DNA of 64,000 bases. Origin: Actinoplanes sp. SE50/110. GTDB lineage: Bacteria > Actinomycetota > Actinomycetes > Mycobacteriales > Micromonosporaceae. Position numbers and translations under genes: made by a program. Below the pieces are notes generated by a model. It searched no databases and had not been told where the DNA came from. It saw only the letters and a list, made by a program, of their open reading frames with translations. Shown here piece by piece: positions 16,887 to 26,095 of the stretch (the stretch's first letter is position 1; each line of letters begins with the position of its first letter). The stretch lies in assembly GCF_900119315.1 (NCBI RefSeq), contig NZ_LT827010.1, positions 8,674,001 through 8,738,000 on the forward strand, given 5' to 3'.

Positions 16887-17570
16887 TTACGGCTCGAACT
16901 TGTAGCCCAGGCCGCGGACCGTGACGATGTAGCGCGGGGCGCCGGGCTCCGGCTCGACCTTGGAGCGCAGGCGCTTGACGTGGACGTCCAGGGTCTTGGT
17001 GTCACCGACGTAGTCGGCGCCCCAGACCCGGTCGATCAGCTGCCCCCGGGTCAGCACCCGGCCGGCGTTGCGCAGCAGCAGTTCGAGCAGCTCGAACTCC
17101 TTCAGCGGCAGCTGCACGCCGGAGCCGTCGACGGTGACGACGTGCCGCTCGACATCCATCCGGACCGGGCCGGCGGCCAGCGTCGGAGTGCTCACCTCGA
17201 TGGCCTCACCGCTCTGCCGGCGCAGCACGGCGCGGATCCGGGCGACCAGTTCACGCGGCGAGTACGGCTTGGTGACGTAGTCGTCGGCGCCGATCTCCAG
17301 GCCGACCACCTTGTCGATCTCGCTGTCCCGGGCGGTGACCATGATGATCGGGACGGCTGACCGCTGCCGCAGCTGCCGGCACACCTCGGTGCCGGACATC
17401 TCGGGCAGCATGAGGTCGAGCAGGACGATGTCGGCACCGGTCCGGTCGAACTGCGTGAGAGCAGAGGTTCCGGTCGCGGCGACCGACACCTCGAAGCCCT
17501 CCTTGCGCAGCATGTACGACAGGGCGTCGGAGAACGACTCCTCGTCCTCGACCACGAGCACGCGGGCCAA
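16887..17570 (-). CDS. regX3: Phosphate-responsive OmpR-family response regulator RegX3
   Basis: 227 residues from TTG 17570, preceded by GGAAGGAA; this is the usual RegX3 length. The receiver domain has the phosphoacceptor at about Asp52 (LLDLMLPEMSG) and the conserved lysine in YVTKPYS; the C-terminal winged helix contains LTRGQLIDRVWG and the wing RYIVTVRGLGYKFEP. Phosphorylated RegX3/PhoP binds PHO boxes and activates phosphate-scavenging genes. Follows senX3 in one operon. Confidence 0.93.
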   Translation of the reverse strand: MARVLVVEDEESFSDALSYMLRKEGFEVSVAATGTSALTQFDRTGADIVLLDLMLPEMSGTEVCRQLRQRSAVPIIMVTARDSEIDKVVGLEIGADDYVTKPYSPRELVARIRAVLRRQSGEAIEVSTPTLAAGPVRMDVERHVVTVDGSGVQLPLKEFELLELLLRNAGRVLTRGQLIDRVWGADYVGDTKTLDVHVKRLRSKVEPEPGAPRYIVTVRGLGYKFEP

Positions 17571-17620
17571 TGCAGTTCCTTCCGTCGTCGGTGACCGGGT
17601 CGACACCCGGTCACCCCGGA

Positions 17621-18886
17621 CTAGATCTCAGTTGCCGTCGGTGACAGCGAGGGGGATTCGGGCGGGCGCGCCGGTAGGCGCAGGGTGAACGTCGAGCCCT
17701 CGCCGAGGGCGCTGGTCACGTCCACACGGCCACCGTGGTTGGTGGCGATGTGCTTGACGATGGCGAGGCCGAGGCCGGTCCCGCCGGTCGCCCGGGACCG
17801 GGCCTGATCGGCTCGGTAGAACCTTTCGAAGATCCGGTCCACGTCCTGGGGGGAGATGCCGATGCCCTGGTCGCGGACGTCGATCTCGATCCACTCCGAC
17901 TCCTGCCGGACGGTCACCTCGACCCTGGTGTCCGGGCCGGAGTAGGCGATGGCGTTCTCCACCAGGTTGGTCACCGCGGTGGCGAACTGGCTGTCGCTGC
18001 CGTACGCCATCAGGCCCTTCGGCCCGGAGCTGGTGACCTCGATGCTCTTCGCCGAGGAGGTGGTCCGGGTGCGGTCCAGCACCTCGGCGATCACCCAGTC
18101 CAGCGACACCGGTTCGGGGGTGGGCAGCGGCTCGGCGCCCTGCAGCCGGCTCAGCTCCAGCAGCTCGCTCACCAGCCGGCCCATCCGGGCCGACTCGTGG
18201 TGGATCCGCTCGGCGAACCGGCGCGCGGCCTGCAGGTCCTCGGACTGCGCCCCGGGTGCGGTCTCGGGCAGCTGGGTGGCGTCCAGCAGGGCCTCGGCCA
18301 GCAGCTGCAGCGCGCCGATCGGCGTCTTCAGCTCGTGGCTGACGTTCGCCACGAAATCCCGCCGAACCCGGGCCAGCCGGTGCGACTCGGTCACGTCGGC
18401 CGCCTCGACCGCGACGTGCGACGCGTTCAGCGCCACGGCCCGCAGGTGCAGCCCGAGCGGGGCCTGCGCCCCACCGGCCCGGCCCCGCGGAAGATCAAGT
18501 TCGACTTCCCGGCGTACGCCCGTCCGGCGCACCTGGCCGGCCAGAGTGCGCAGGATCGGATGGGCCGCGATGGTGCCCGGCGCCCCGCCGGAGCGCAGCA
18601 GGCCCATCGCCCGGGCGGCCGGGTTGACCAGCACCGGATAGTCGTCCGCGTCGAGCACCACGACTCCCACCCGGAGCGAGTCGAGACTCTTGCGGCCCAG
18701 CCCTTTCAGGCCGTGCTTACCCGCCGGGCGATCGTCGTCCGGTTCGATGGCGGCTCTCCCCTCCGGTGAGCCGTCCCGGGCCACGTCGACCGGCGACGGT
18801 TGCCGGACACGGGCGAGGGCCAGCCCAGCACCGACACCGACGGCCAGCGCGGCTGAGACCGAGCCGACGGCGTATCCCCAATCCAC
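17621..18886 (-). CDS. senX3: Sensor histidine kinase SenX3
   Basis: 421 residues. A single N-terminal transmembrane segment (about 5-27), a PAS-like region (about 68-165), the phosphoacceptor His184 in FVANVSHELKTPIG, and ATPase motifs NLVENAIAYS, DQGIGIS and GGTGLGLAIVKHI. GTG at 18886 has no Shine-Dalgarno; TACGAT six bases upstream could be a -10 of a leaderless transcript. Its position opposite phoU matches the signalling system in which PhoU modulates the kinase. Confidence 0.93.
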   Translation of the reverse strand: MDWGYAVGSVSAALAVGVGAGLALARVRQPSPVDVARDGSPEGRAAIEPDDDRPAGKHGLKGLGRKSLDSLRVGVVVLDADDYPVLVNPAARAMGLLRSGGAPGTIAAHPILRTLAGQVRRTGVRREVELDLPRGRAGGAQAPLGLHLRAVALNASHVAVEAADVTESHRLARVRRDFVANVSHELKTPIGALQLLAEALLDATQLPETAPGAQSEDLQAARRFAERIHHESARMGRLVSELLELSRLQGAEPLPTPEPVSLDWVIAEVLDRTRTTSSAKSIEVTSSGPKGLMAYGSDSQFATAVTNLVENAIAYSGPDTRVEVTVRQESEWIEIDVRDQGIGISPQDVDRIFERFYRADQARSRATGGTGLGLAIVKHIATNHGGRVDVTSALGEGSTFTLRLPARPPESPSLSPTATEI

Positions 18887-18906
18887 GCAGCGATCGTAGG
18901 GTCATT

Positions 18907-18997
18907 GTTTACCTGGCCCACAAGGCCAAAGGGGCGAAACGGGCGCGCGTCGAACAATGTTCACCGCCGGGCCTGGCGTCGTTCACCGGCGTTCATG
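18907..18997 (+). promoter_or_regulatory. PHO-box-like repeats between senX3 and phoU
   Basis: GTTTACC (18907), GTTCACC (18959), GTTCACC (18981, two 11-base units later) and GTTCATG (18991) all lie on the plus strand in the divergent senX3-phoU spacer. Direct repeats of GTTCACC on an 11-base period are the actinobacterial PhoP/RegX3 binding pattern, so autoregulation of senX3-regX3 and control of phoU are likely. Confidence 0.75.
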
Positions 18998-19086
18998 TCC
19001 GGGCCGCGCGGCTGACCTAGCTTGGAGTCTGCACACATCGGCCGTCACGGGAGGCGGGGCGGCCCCGACAATCGGGACTTTAAAAC

Positions 19087-19740
19087 ATGCGCGAGGAGTT
19101 CCAGGCCGAACTCACCGAGGTGAACCGGCTTTTGGTGACCATGGCAGAGTCGGTGCGCGAGGCGCTTCGCAAGGCGACGACCGCGCTGCTCACCGCCGAC
19201 CTGCAGGCGGCCGAGGCCGTCATCAAGCGGGACGCCGACGTGGACGCGATCTTCCAGCAGGTCGAGGCGAAGGTGGCGGACATCATCGTCCGCCAGGCGC
19301 CGGTCGCGATCGACCTGCGCCGGGCGATCACCGCCCTGCACATCTCCGCCGACCTGGAGCGGATGGGCGACCTGGCCGAGCACGTGGCCAAGACCGCCGC
19401 CCGGCGGCACCCGTCGCCGGCCGTGCCGGCCGAGCTGCGCCCGGTCTTCAAGGGCATGGCCGAGATCGCCGACCAGATGGCCGAGAAGATCACCACCGTG
19501 CTGACGCACAGCGACGCCGGCCTCGCGGCCGAGCTGGAGAAGGACGACGACGCGATCGACGACCTGGAGCGGCAGCTTTTCAAGATCATGCTGGCCGACG
19601 ACTGGCCGTACGGGGCGGAGACCGCGATCGACGGCGCGCTGCTCGGCCGGTTCTACGAGCGGTACGCCGACCACGCGGTGAACATCAGCGAGCACACCAT
19701 CTACCTGGTCACCGGGGAGCCGGTCGCGGGTCAGGGCTGA
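19087..19740 (+). CDS. phoU: Phosphate transport system regulator PhoU
   Basis: 217 residues, all helical, two PhoU repeats: MREEFQAELTEVNRLLVTMAESVREAL, DLERMGDLAEHVAKTA, and in the second half DDLERQLFKIML and RYADHAVNISEHTIYLVTG. The two E/DxxxD-type metal motifs of the family are present. PhoU relays the state of the Pst transporter to the SenX3-type kinase. It stands alone: no pst genes are in the window. Confidence 0.93.
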   Translation: MREEFQAELTEVNRLLVTMAESVREALRKATTALLTADLQAAEAVIKRDADVDAIFQQVEAKVADIIVRQAPVAIDLRRAITALHISADLERMGDLAEHVAKTAARRHPSPAVPAELRPVFKGMAEIADQMAEKITTVLTHSDAGLAAELEKDDDAIDDLERQLFKIMLADDWPYGAETAIDGALLGRFYERYADHAVNISEHTIYLVTGEPVAGQG

Positions 19741-19756
19741 CCATCGGGCAGTCCGG

Positions 19757-19790
19757 GAGCCGGGACACCACGGAGGCGGTGTCCCGGCTC
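19757..19790. terminator. Bidirectional terminator between phoU and the phosphoglycerate mutase gene
   Basis: Perfect 13-bp stem (19757-19769 with 19778-19790), 8-base loop, between convergent genes. Confidence 0.85.
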
Positions 19791-19798
19791 TCAGCGCG

Positions 19799-20545
19799 TC
19801 AGCGCCCCTGGTTGGCGACCGCGGCCGCGGCCTCCTTGGCCGCCTGCGGGTCCAGGTACGTCCCGCCGGCCGTGATCGGGCGCAGGTTCTCGTCCAGGTC
19901 GTAGCGCAGCGGGATGCCGGTCGGGATGTTCAGCTTCGCGATCGCCTCGTCGGAGATCGCGTCCAGGTGCTTGACGATCGCGCGCAGCGAGTTGCCGTGC
20001 GCGGCGACCAGCACCGTCTTACCGGCCCGCAGGTCCGGGACGATCGCGTCGTACCAGTACGGCAGGGCGCGGTCGAGCACGTCCTTCAGGCACTCCGCCT
20101 TCGGCTTGATCTCCGGCGGGAGGTCGGCGTAACGGGCGTCGTTCGCCTGGGAGAACTCCGAGTCGTCCTCGATCGGCGGCGGGGGCACGTCGTACGACCG
20201 GCGCCAGAGCATGAACTGCTCCTCGCCGTAGGTGTCCAGGGTCTGCTTCTTGTCCTTGCCCTGCAGAGCGCCGTAGTGCCGCTCGTTGAGCCGCCACGAC
20301 CGCTTCACCGGGATCCAGTGCCGGTCGGTGATGTGCAGGGCGATCTCGCTGGTGCGGATGGCACGCCGCAGCAGGCTGGTGTGCACGACGTCGGGCAGCA
20401 CATTCTGTTCCTTGAGCAGCTCTCCGCCGCGCCGGGCCTCATCCTCGCCCTTGGCGTCCAGGTCCACGTCGACCCAGCCGGTGAAGAGGTTCTTGGCGTT
20501 CCACTCGCTGTTGCCGTGCCGCAACAGCACCAGGGTTCCAGTCAT
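19799..20545 (-). CDS. gpmA: 2,3-bisphosphoglycerate-dependent phosphoglycerate mutase
   Basis: Interconverts 3- and 2-phosphoglycerate in glycolysis. About 248 residues. The phosphohistidine motif is LVLLRHGNSEWN; LFTGWVDVDL, RSWRLNERHYGALQG and the second catalytic histidine in VLVAAHGNSLRAIVKHL are present. ATG at 20545 is used; GTG at 20551 is closer to the GGGGA ribosome site and equally possible. In Mycobacterium this gene also neighbours senX3-regX3. Confidence 0.93.
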   Translation of the reverse strand: MTGTLVLLRHGNSEWNAKNLFTGWVDVDLDAKGEDEARRGGELLKEQNVLPDVVHTSLLRRAIRTSEIALHITDRHWIPVKRSWRLNERHYGALQGKDKKQTLDTYGEEQFMLWRRSYDVPPPPIEDDSEFSQANDARYADLPPEIKPKAECLKDVLDRALPYWYDAIVPDLRAGKTVLVAAHGNSLRAIVKHLDAISDEAIAKLNIPTGIPLRYDLDENLRPITAGGTYLDPQAAKEAAAAVANQGR

Positions 20546-20659
20546 GCCCACATCTTCCCCGCACGATCCGGGGGCGGTCCGGGCGGGTGGAAAATCGATG
20601 GCCGGATCCCCTAGGTTGTAAGGCGGACAGGGCAGGTTCAGTGCTTACGGGGGGCTCCG

Positions 20660-21895
20660 GTGCGAGGTTGGTTGCGGGAGGCCGCGGGCGGACTGCCGCG
20701 GCAGTTCTGGTTCCTCTGGACCGGGACCCTGATCAACCGGATCGGCTCGTTCGTGGTGCCGTTTCTGAGCATCTACCTGACCAGCGAGCGGCACTTCACG
20801 CAGAGCCAGGCCGGCCTGGTGATCGGCCTCTACGGCGTCGGCGGGGCGGTCGGCACGATGACCGGCGGCATGCTGACCGACCGTTGGGGCCGGCGACCGA
20901 CCATGCTCACCGCCCAGTTCGGCGCGGCGGCACTGATGCTGACCCTCGGCCTCACCCACCCGTACCCGGGCATCCTGATCGTCACCACCCTGCTCGGCGC
21001 CTTCGCCGAGGGGGTCCGGCCGGCCTTCGGCGCGATGATGGTCGACATCGTGCCCGAGCGTGACCGGGTCCGGGCGTTCTCGCTGAACTACTGGGCGGTC
21101 AACCTGGGTTTCGCACTCGCCGCGATCGTCGCCGGCCTGGCCGCCGAGGCGAACTTCACCGTGCTGTTCGTCGCCGACGCGGCCAGCACGGTGCTCACCG
21201 GGTTGATCACCGTGCTGCTGCTGCGCGAGACCCGGCCCGCCCACCGCCCGGCCGCCTCCGGCGTGGCCCCGGCCGCCGGCCTGGCGACCGCGCTGCGCGA
21301 CCGCACGTTCCTCGCCTTCATGCTGGTCAACCTGCTGACCGTGCTGGTCATGCTGCAGCACCTGTCGACCCTGCCGATCACCATGCTGACTGACGGGCTG
21401 TCCGCCGCGACGTACGGCTGGGTGATCGCGGTCAACGGCTTCCTGATCGTCGCCGGGCAGTTGTTCGTGCCGCGGCTGATCGCCGGCCGCCGCCCGCACC
21501 GCGTCCTCGCGGTCGCCGCACTGATCATGGGGACCGGCTTCGGGCTGGTCACGTTCGCCCACGCCGCCTGGATGTACGCGGTCACCGTGGTGATCTGGAC
21601 GCTCGGCGAGATGCTGCAGTCGCCGAGCAACGCGGCCACCGTCGCCGCCCTGTCCCCGGCCCCGCTGCGCGGCCGCTACCAGGGACTCAACTCACTGTCC
21701 TGGTCGGCCGGCGGGACCCTCGCGCCGATCCTGGGCGGGCTGGTGCTGCAGGACCGGGGCACGACCGCGCTGTGGACCGGCTGTTTCGGCCTGTGCGCGG
21801 TGGCCGCCGCGGGACACCTGGCCACCGGTCCGGCCCGGGTCCGGCGGGCCGCCCTGCTCACTCGCGAGACGGACACCCCCTCCGGCGTTCGGTAA
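20660..21895 (+). CDS. MFS transporter (first of a tandem pair)
   Basis: 411 residues with about twelve hydrophobic segments. The loop 2-3 signature is GGMLTDRWGRRPT, and the N-terminus is LWTGTLINRIGSFVVPFLSIY. It resembles drug- or metabolite-efflux permeases; substrate unknown. GTG at 20660. The downstream gene is a diverged paralogue with the same N-terminal pattern, 39 bases away, so the pair arose by tandem duplication and is probably cotranscribed. Confidence 0.87.
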   Translation: MRGWLREAAGGLPRQFWFLWTGTLINRIGSFVVPFLSIYLTSERHFTQSQAGLVIGLYGVGGAVGTMTGGMLTDRWGRRPTMLTAQFGAAALMLTLGLTHPYPGILIVTTLLGAFAEGVRPAFGAMMVDIVPERDRVRAFSLNYWAVNLGFALAAIVAGLAAEANFTVLFVADAASTVLTGLITVLLLRETRPAHRPAASGVAPAAGLATALRDRTFLAFMLVNLLTVLVMLQHLSTLPITMLTDGLSAATYGWVIAVNGFLIVAGQLFVPRLIAGRRPHRVLAVAALIMGTGFGLVTFAHAAWMYAVTVVIWTLGEMLQSPSNAATVAALSPAPLRGRYQGLNSLSWSAGGTLAPILGGLVLQDRGTTALWTGCFGLCAVAAAGHLATGPARVRRAALLTRETDTPSGVR

Positions 21896-21934
21896 GGTTT
21901 CTTTCCCAAAGCGCGGGTCGGGAGGGCCGGACGG

Positions 21935-23200
21935 ATGCGGGGGTGGCTGCGAGCCGCGGTCGGCGGGCTACCCACGGCGTACTGGTACCTGTGGACCGGA
22001 CTGCTGATCAATCGGGTCGGCGGCTTCGCGGTGCTCTACCTCTCGCTGTACCTCACCGCGGCCCGCGGCGCCGGGGCCGCACTCGCCGGCCTGGTCGTCG
22101 GTGCCCACGGCATCGGCGGCGTGCTCGGCACCCTGGCCGGCGGCGTGCTCACCGACCGGTGGGGACGCCGGGCCACCCTGCTCTGGTCGCACCTGGCCTG
22201 CTCGGCCGTGCTGGTCGCCCTGGCCGTCAGCACGCCGCTGCCGCTGATCGCCGGGCTCTGCCTGCTGCTCGGGCTGACCCAGGCGATGCCCGGCCCGGCC
22301 TTCGTCGCCGCGATCACCGACACGGTCCCGGGCGAGCACCGGCTGCGGGCGTTCAACCTGCAGTTCTGGGCGTTCAACCTGGGCACGGCCGGGGCCTCGC
22401 TGCTGGCCGGGTTGCTCGCCCGGTGGAGCTACCCCGGGCTCTTCCTGCTCGACGCGGCCAGCACGCTGATCACCGCGGTGATCATCGCCCGGAAGGTGCC
22501 GGAGACGCTGGGCCGGGCCGGCCGCGGCGGCGCCCCCGGCGGGCTGCGCACCGTGCTCGCCGACCGGATCTTTCTCGCCTTCGTCGGACTGACCGTCCTG
22601 CAGGCCCTGCTGAGCAGCCAGGCGAACACGATCGTCCCGCTGGCCATGCACGCCGACGGGCTCGGCCCCGGCGACTACGGCCTGGTGACCGCGCTCGGCG
22701 GGGCGTTGATCGTGCTCGGGCAGCTGTTCGTGCCCGGGCTCATCGACGGGCGCCGCAAGGCCCGGGTGCTGGCCCTGGCGATGCTGGTGACCGCGGCCGG
22801 CTTCGGGACGCTGACGGTCGCCGACAGCCTGCCGGCCTATCTGGGCGCGGCCGCCGTCTGGACCGTCGGCGGGATGCTCGCCGCACCACCCAATGCGGCG
22901 ATCAACTCGGAGCTGGCGCCGCCGCTGCTCCGCGGGCGGTACCAGGCCGTGTTCTACCTGAGCTTCCCGTTCGCCTCGTTCGTGGCGCCGGCGCTCGGTG
23001 GGGCCGGCCTGGAACATCTCGGGCCGGGGCTCTGGCCGATCGTGGCCGGGGTGGGGATCGTGGCCGCGGCCCTGCATCTGGCCGCCGGTCCGGCGCGGGA
23101 ACGGCGCACGGCCCGGACGGCGGCCGCACCCGGGCCGGCGCACCGACGACCGACGGCCGCCAACCGCGTCGATCCGCAAGCGACCGACGGCCGCCACTGA
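21935..23200 (+). CDS. MFS transporter (second of a tandem pair)
   Basis: 421 residues, about twelve transmembrane segments, with GGVLTDRWGRRAT after helix 2 and LWTGLLINRVGGFAVLYLSLY at the N-terminus, closely paralleling the upstream gene. The last ~35 residues are hydrophilic (RTAAAPGPAHRRPTAANR). The stop codon falls directly beside a 40-base tandem repeat. Substrate unknown. Confidence 0.87.
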   Translation: MRGWLRAAVGGLPTAYWYLWTGLLINRVGGFAVLYLSLYLTAARGAGAALAGLVVGAHGIGGVLGTLAGGVLTDRWGRRATLLWSHLACSAVLVALAVSTPLPLIAGLCLLLGLTQAMPGPAFVAAITDTVPGEHRLRAFNLQFWAFNLGTAGASLLAGLLARWSYPGLFLLDAASTLITAVIIARKVPETLGRAGRGGAPGGLRTVLADRIFLAFVGLTVLQALLSSQANTIVPLAMHADGLGPGDYGLVTALGGALIVLGQLFVPGLIDGRRKARVLALAMLVTAAGFGTLTVADSLPAYLGAAAVWTVGGMLAAPPNAAINSELAPPLLRGRYQAVFYLSFPFASFVAPALGGAGLEHLGPGLWPIVAGVGIVAAALHLAAGPARERRTARTAAAPGPAHRRPTAANRVDPQATDGRH

Positions 23201-23203
23201 GCC

Positions 23204-23340
23204 GGCCCGCGAACAACGCACCGCCGGCCACCACCACAGATCCGGCCCGCGAACAACGCACCGCCGGCCACCACCACAGACCCGGCCCGCGAACAAGGCA
23301 CCGCCGGCCACCCCCACTGGCCCAGCCCGCGAACAGCACA
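23204..23340. repeat. 40-base tandem repeat, about 3.5 copies
   Basis: Units begin at 23204, 23244, 23284 and 23324 with the core GGCCCGCGAACAACGCACCG; the first two are nearly identical, the third and fourth diverge. It starts four bases after the MFS stop codon. Confidence 0.85.
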
Positions 23341-23349
23341 CCGCCCTGA

Positions 23350-23443
<94 letters not shown>

Positions 23444-23450
23444 GACCGCC

Positions 23451-24199
23451 ATCGGCGACCGACCACATCGGACGGACCGAAGCCGGAATGCTTCGCTAAA
23501 AATTGATGAGTGGAAGATCCTGCGCGCACGGAACGGTCACGTGCACACAAAGAAAAGCGCCGGCGGCGGCGGGCGACCCCCATCCCCATAGGCGTCGCCC
23601 GCACTAACCGCCGGTCTCGGGTCGCGCCGTCCCCCAACGGCTTATGCCACCCGTCCCCAAACACCGAACCGCGGAGATCATTGCTGATCGTCCCGTTCCC
23701 CGAACTAACGGCTCGGTGTCCATCGACCACGCTAGTTGGGGCAGTCAAGCCTCACAACCCGTATTCGTGTCGACATCTGTCTCAGGCGTCACAATCGCCA
23801 ACAACCAACCGATCGGACGATCCGGCAATCACTCGTCCGGACTCCGCGACACCGGCGGAAATAATGACTGATACCGGATGAGGAAATGATGGCTATCGAA
23901 CCGGTGGCCGAGCCGCCGCCAGCTTGCCACCCGGTGACGTGCGGGTGAATTACTCGCTCGATGATCACGTTTCGGCACGTCACGGCGATCCTGTCGGGCC
24001 CGCCCGGCCGGCCGCACCGTCGCGGCGTCTCCACAGTGGAAAACCGTCGGTCCCGGAACCGGCGGGAACCGGGCGTTCGGCGGAGACAGCAGGCCGTCCG
24101 GCCGGTGCCGGCCACCCCGACCGCGAGTGCGAACAGTAGCCGCGAGCAGGCCCCACCCCGCGGTTCACCCGGGAACGAGGTCCGGCCGCGGGGCCGGGC
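23451..24199. other. Gene-free intergenic region
   Basis: About 750 bases between the repeats and the convergent YbjN gene. Short frames here lack ribosome sites and family features, and base composition is less GC-rich than in the genes. I see no tRNA, transposase remnant or strong terminator. Confidence 0.6.
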
Positions 24200-24685
24200 T
24201 CAGGACTCGGTGGGAGCCGCGAAGTGCTGGAAGGCCTGCAGGTTGGCCAGGGACTCGCCGCGTTTGACCCGCCACTCCCATTCGCGGCGGATCGACGAGC
24301 CGAAACCGATTTCCAGCATCGTGTCGAAGGATTCGTCGGCATAGGTGAGCACCGCGCCCAGCAGCCGGTCCAGCTCGTCCTCGTCCAGACCGGTCAGCGA
24401 CACCCGGCCGGTCAGGTAGATGTCGCCGGCCGCGTCGATGGAGAAGGCGACGCCGTACATCCGGGCGTTGCGGCGCAGCAGCCAGGCCCACAGATCCTCG
24501 CGCCGCTCGTCCGGCTGGCGCATCACGAACGCCTCGATCCGCAGCGCGTGCTCGCCGACGATCAGGTTGCAGGCGGTCTTCAGCTTGTGCGTGCCGGGCA
24601 AGGTGACCACATAGGACGACTCGCCGGTCGACTCCCATTCCAGCTCGCGGTCGGTCAACACCCGCTCGATCAACTTTTTCACCAT
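24200..24685 (-). CDS. YbjN-domain protein
   Basis: 161 residues. The fold is that of YbjN / type III chaperone-like proteins (TGESSYVVTLPG, LRIEAFVMRQPDE, WLLRRNARMYGVAFSID, DIYLTGRVSL). Function unknown; regulatory or chaperone roles have been proposed for the family. Its start overlaps the end of mshA by seven bases, and the mshA-ybjN neighbourhood is common in actinobacteria. Confidence 0.85.
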   Translation of the reverse strand: MVKKLIERVLTDRELEWESTGESSYVVTLPGTHKLKTACNLIVGEHALRIEAFVMRQPDERREDLWAWLLRRNARMYGVAFSIDAAGDIYLTGRVSLTGLDEDELDRLLGAVLTYADESFDTMLEIGFGSSIRREWEWRVKRGESLANLQAFQHFAAPTES

Positions 24686-25968
24686 GCGCAGGTCGCCCCC
24701 TCCACCCGGGCCGTGATCAGGGCCCGGTGTTCACTCATCGCGTCACGGTAGACCCGCAGCAGCGCCTCGACCGTGCGGTCCCAGGAGAAGTGCGCGGCGT
24801 GTGCCACCGCACCGGCCGAGAGGCGGCGCCGGTACGCCGGCGCGGCCAGCAGCCGGTCGAGGACCCGGGCCCAGTCGGCCGGGTCGTGGCCGTCGATCAG
24901 CACGCCGCTCTCCCCGTCGCGGACCGCGGTGACCAGGCCGCCGACCGCCGCCGCGACCACCGGGGTGCCGCAGGCCTGCGCCTCCAGCGCGACCAGGCCG
25001 AACGACTCGTTGTAGGACGGCACCGCGACCAGGTCGGCGGCGCGGTAGAGGGCGGCCAGGTCGGCGCCGGTCTGCGGGGGCAGGAACACCACCGAGTCGC
25101 TGACCCCGAGTGAGGCGGCCAGCTCGATCAGCGCGGACGGGCGATCCAGGCCGCTGCCGCTGGGACCACCGCAGATCACCAGGGTGACCTCGCCGGCGCC
25201 ACGGGCCCGCATCTCGGCGAGCGCGGAGACCAGCACGTCCGGGGCCTTGAGCGGCTGGATCCGGCCGACGAAGGCGACGATCCGGCCGGACTCCGGCAAC
25301 CCGAACCGGGCGCGGTCGGCGGCGCCGGGACGGAACCGGTCCAGGTCCACGCCAGGCTGCACGACACCGACCCGGGCCGGGTCGGCCTGATAGTGGGTGA
25401 TCAGGTCGTGCGCCTCGAACCGGGTGTTGGCGACCAGCCGGTCGGACTCGGCGACCACCTGCTCCTCGCCGATCACCCGGGCTTTCGGCTCCGGGCGGTC
25501 GCCGGCCGCGATCAGCATGTTCTTGACCTTGGCCAGGGTGTGTGCGGTGTGCACGTGCGGCACGCCCCAGCGTTCCCGGGCCAGCCAGCCGACCTGGCCG
25601 GAGAGCCAGTAGTGCGAGTGGATCAGGTCGTAGTGGCCCGGCGGGTGGGCCGCCTCGGCCCGCAGCACGCCGGTGGTGAAGGCGCAGAGCTGGGAGGAGA
25701 GCTCCTCCTTGTTCAGCCCCTCGTACGGCCCGGCGGTGACGTGCCGGACGTGCACCCCGGGCAGCATCTCGACCACCGGCGGCAGGTCGCTCGACGTGGC
25801 CCGGGTGAAGATCTCCACCTGGACACCGGCCGCGGCCAGCCGCTTGGACACCTCGACGATGTAGACGTTCATCCCGCCGGCGTCCCCGGTACCGGGCTGC
25901 TCCAGCGGCGACGTATGCACCGAGACGGTGGCGATCCGCCGTGGGGTGGGCCAGCTGACCTCGGCCAC
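24679..25968 (-). CDS. mshA: D-inositol-3-phosphate glycosyltransferase (mycothiol biosynthesis)
   Basis: GT4 retaining glycosyltransferase that transfers GlcNAc from UDP-GlcNAc to inositol-3-phosphate, the first step to mycothiol. 429 residues. Motifs: SVHTSPLEQPGTGDAGGMNV, HSHYWLSGQVGW, VHTAHTLAKVKN, VVQPGVDLDRFRP, FVGRIQPLKAPD and the nucleotide-binding PSYNESFGLVALEAQACGTP. GTG at 25968, with GGGAGGATC upstream. Divergent from the SDR gene. Confidence 0.94.
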   Translation of the reverse strand: MAEVSWPTPRRIATVSVHTSPLEQPGTGDAGGMNVYIVEVSKRLAAAGVQVEIFTRATSSDLPPVVEMLPGVHVRHVTAGPYEGLNKEELSSQLCAFTTGVLRAEAAHPPGHYDLIHSHYWLSGQVGWLARERWGVPHVHTAHTLAKVKNMLIAAGDRPEPKARVIGEEQVVAESDRLVANTRFEAHDLITHYQADPARVGVVQPGVDLDRFRPGAADRARFGLPESGRIVAFVGRIQPLKAPDVLVSALAEMRARGAGEVTLVICGGPSGSGLDRPSALIELAASLGVSDSVVFLPPQTGADLAALYRAADLVAVPSYNESFGLVALEAQACGTPVVAAAVGGLVTAVRDGESGVLIDGHDPADWARVLDRLLAAPAYRRRLSAGAVAHAAHFSWDRTVEALLRVYRDAMSEHRALITARVEGATCAW

Positions 25969-26095
25969 GTTCGATCCTCCCGCTGGGTCCTACCGGTAAA
26001 AGTCGTTGCGCAGTTGTCATCTTCCCCATCGGCGTGTGCTGAACCACTACGCAGCCGGGCCGGGGTGACTCAAGTCATGAGGGAAGATCGGAGCC

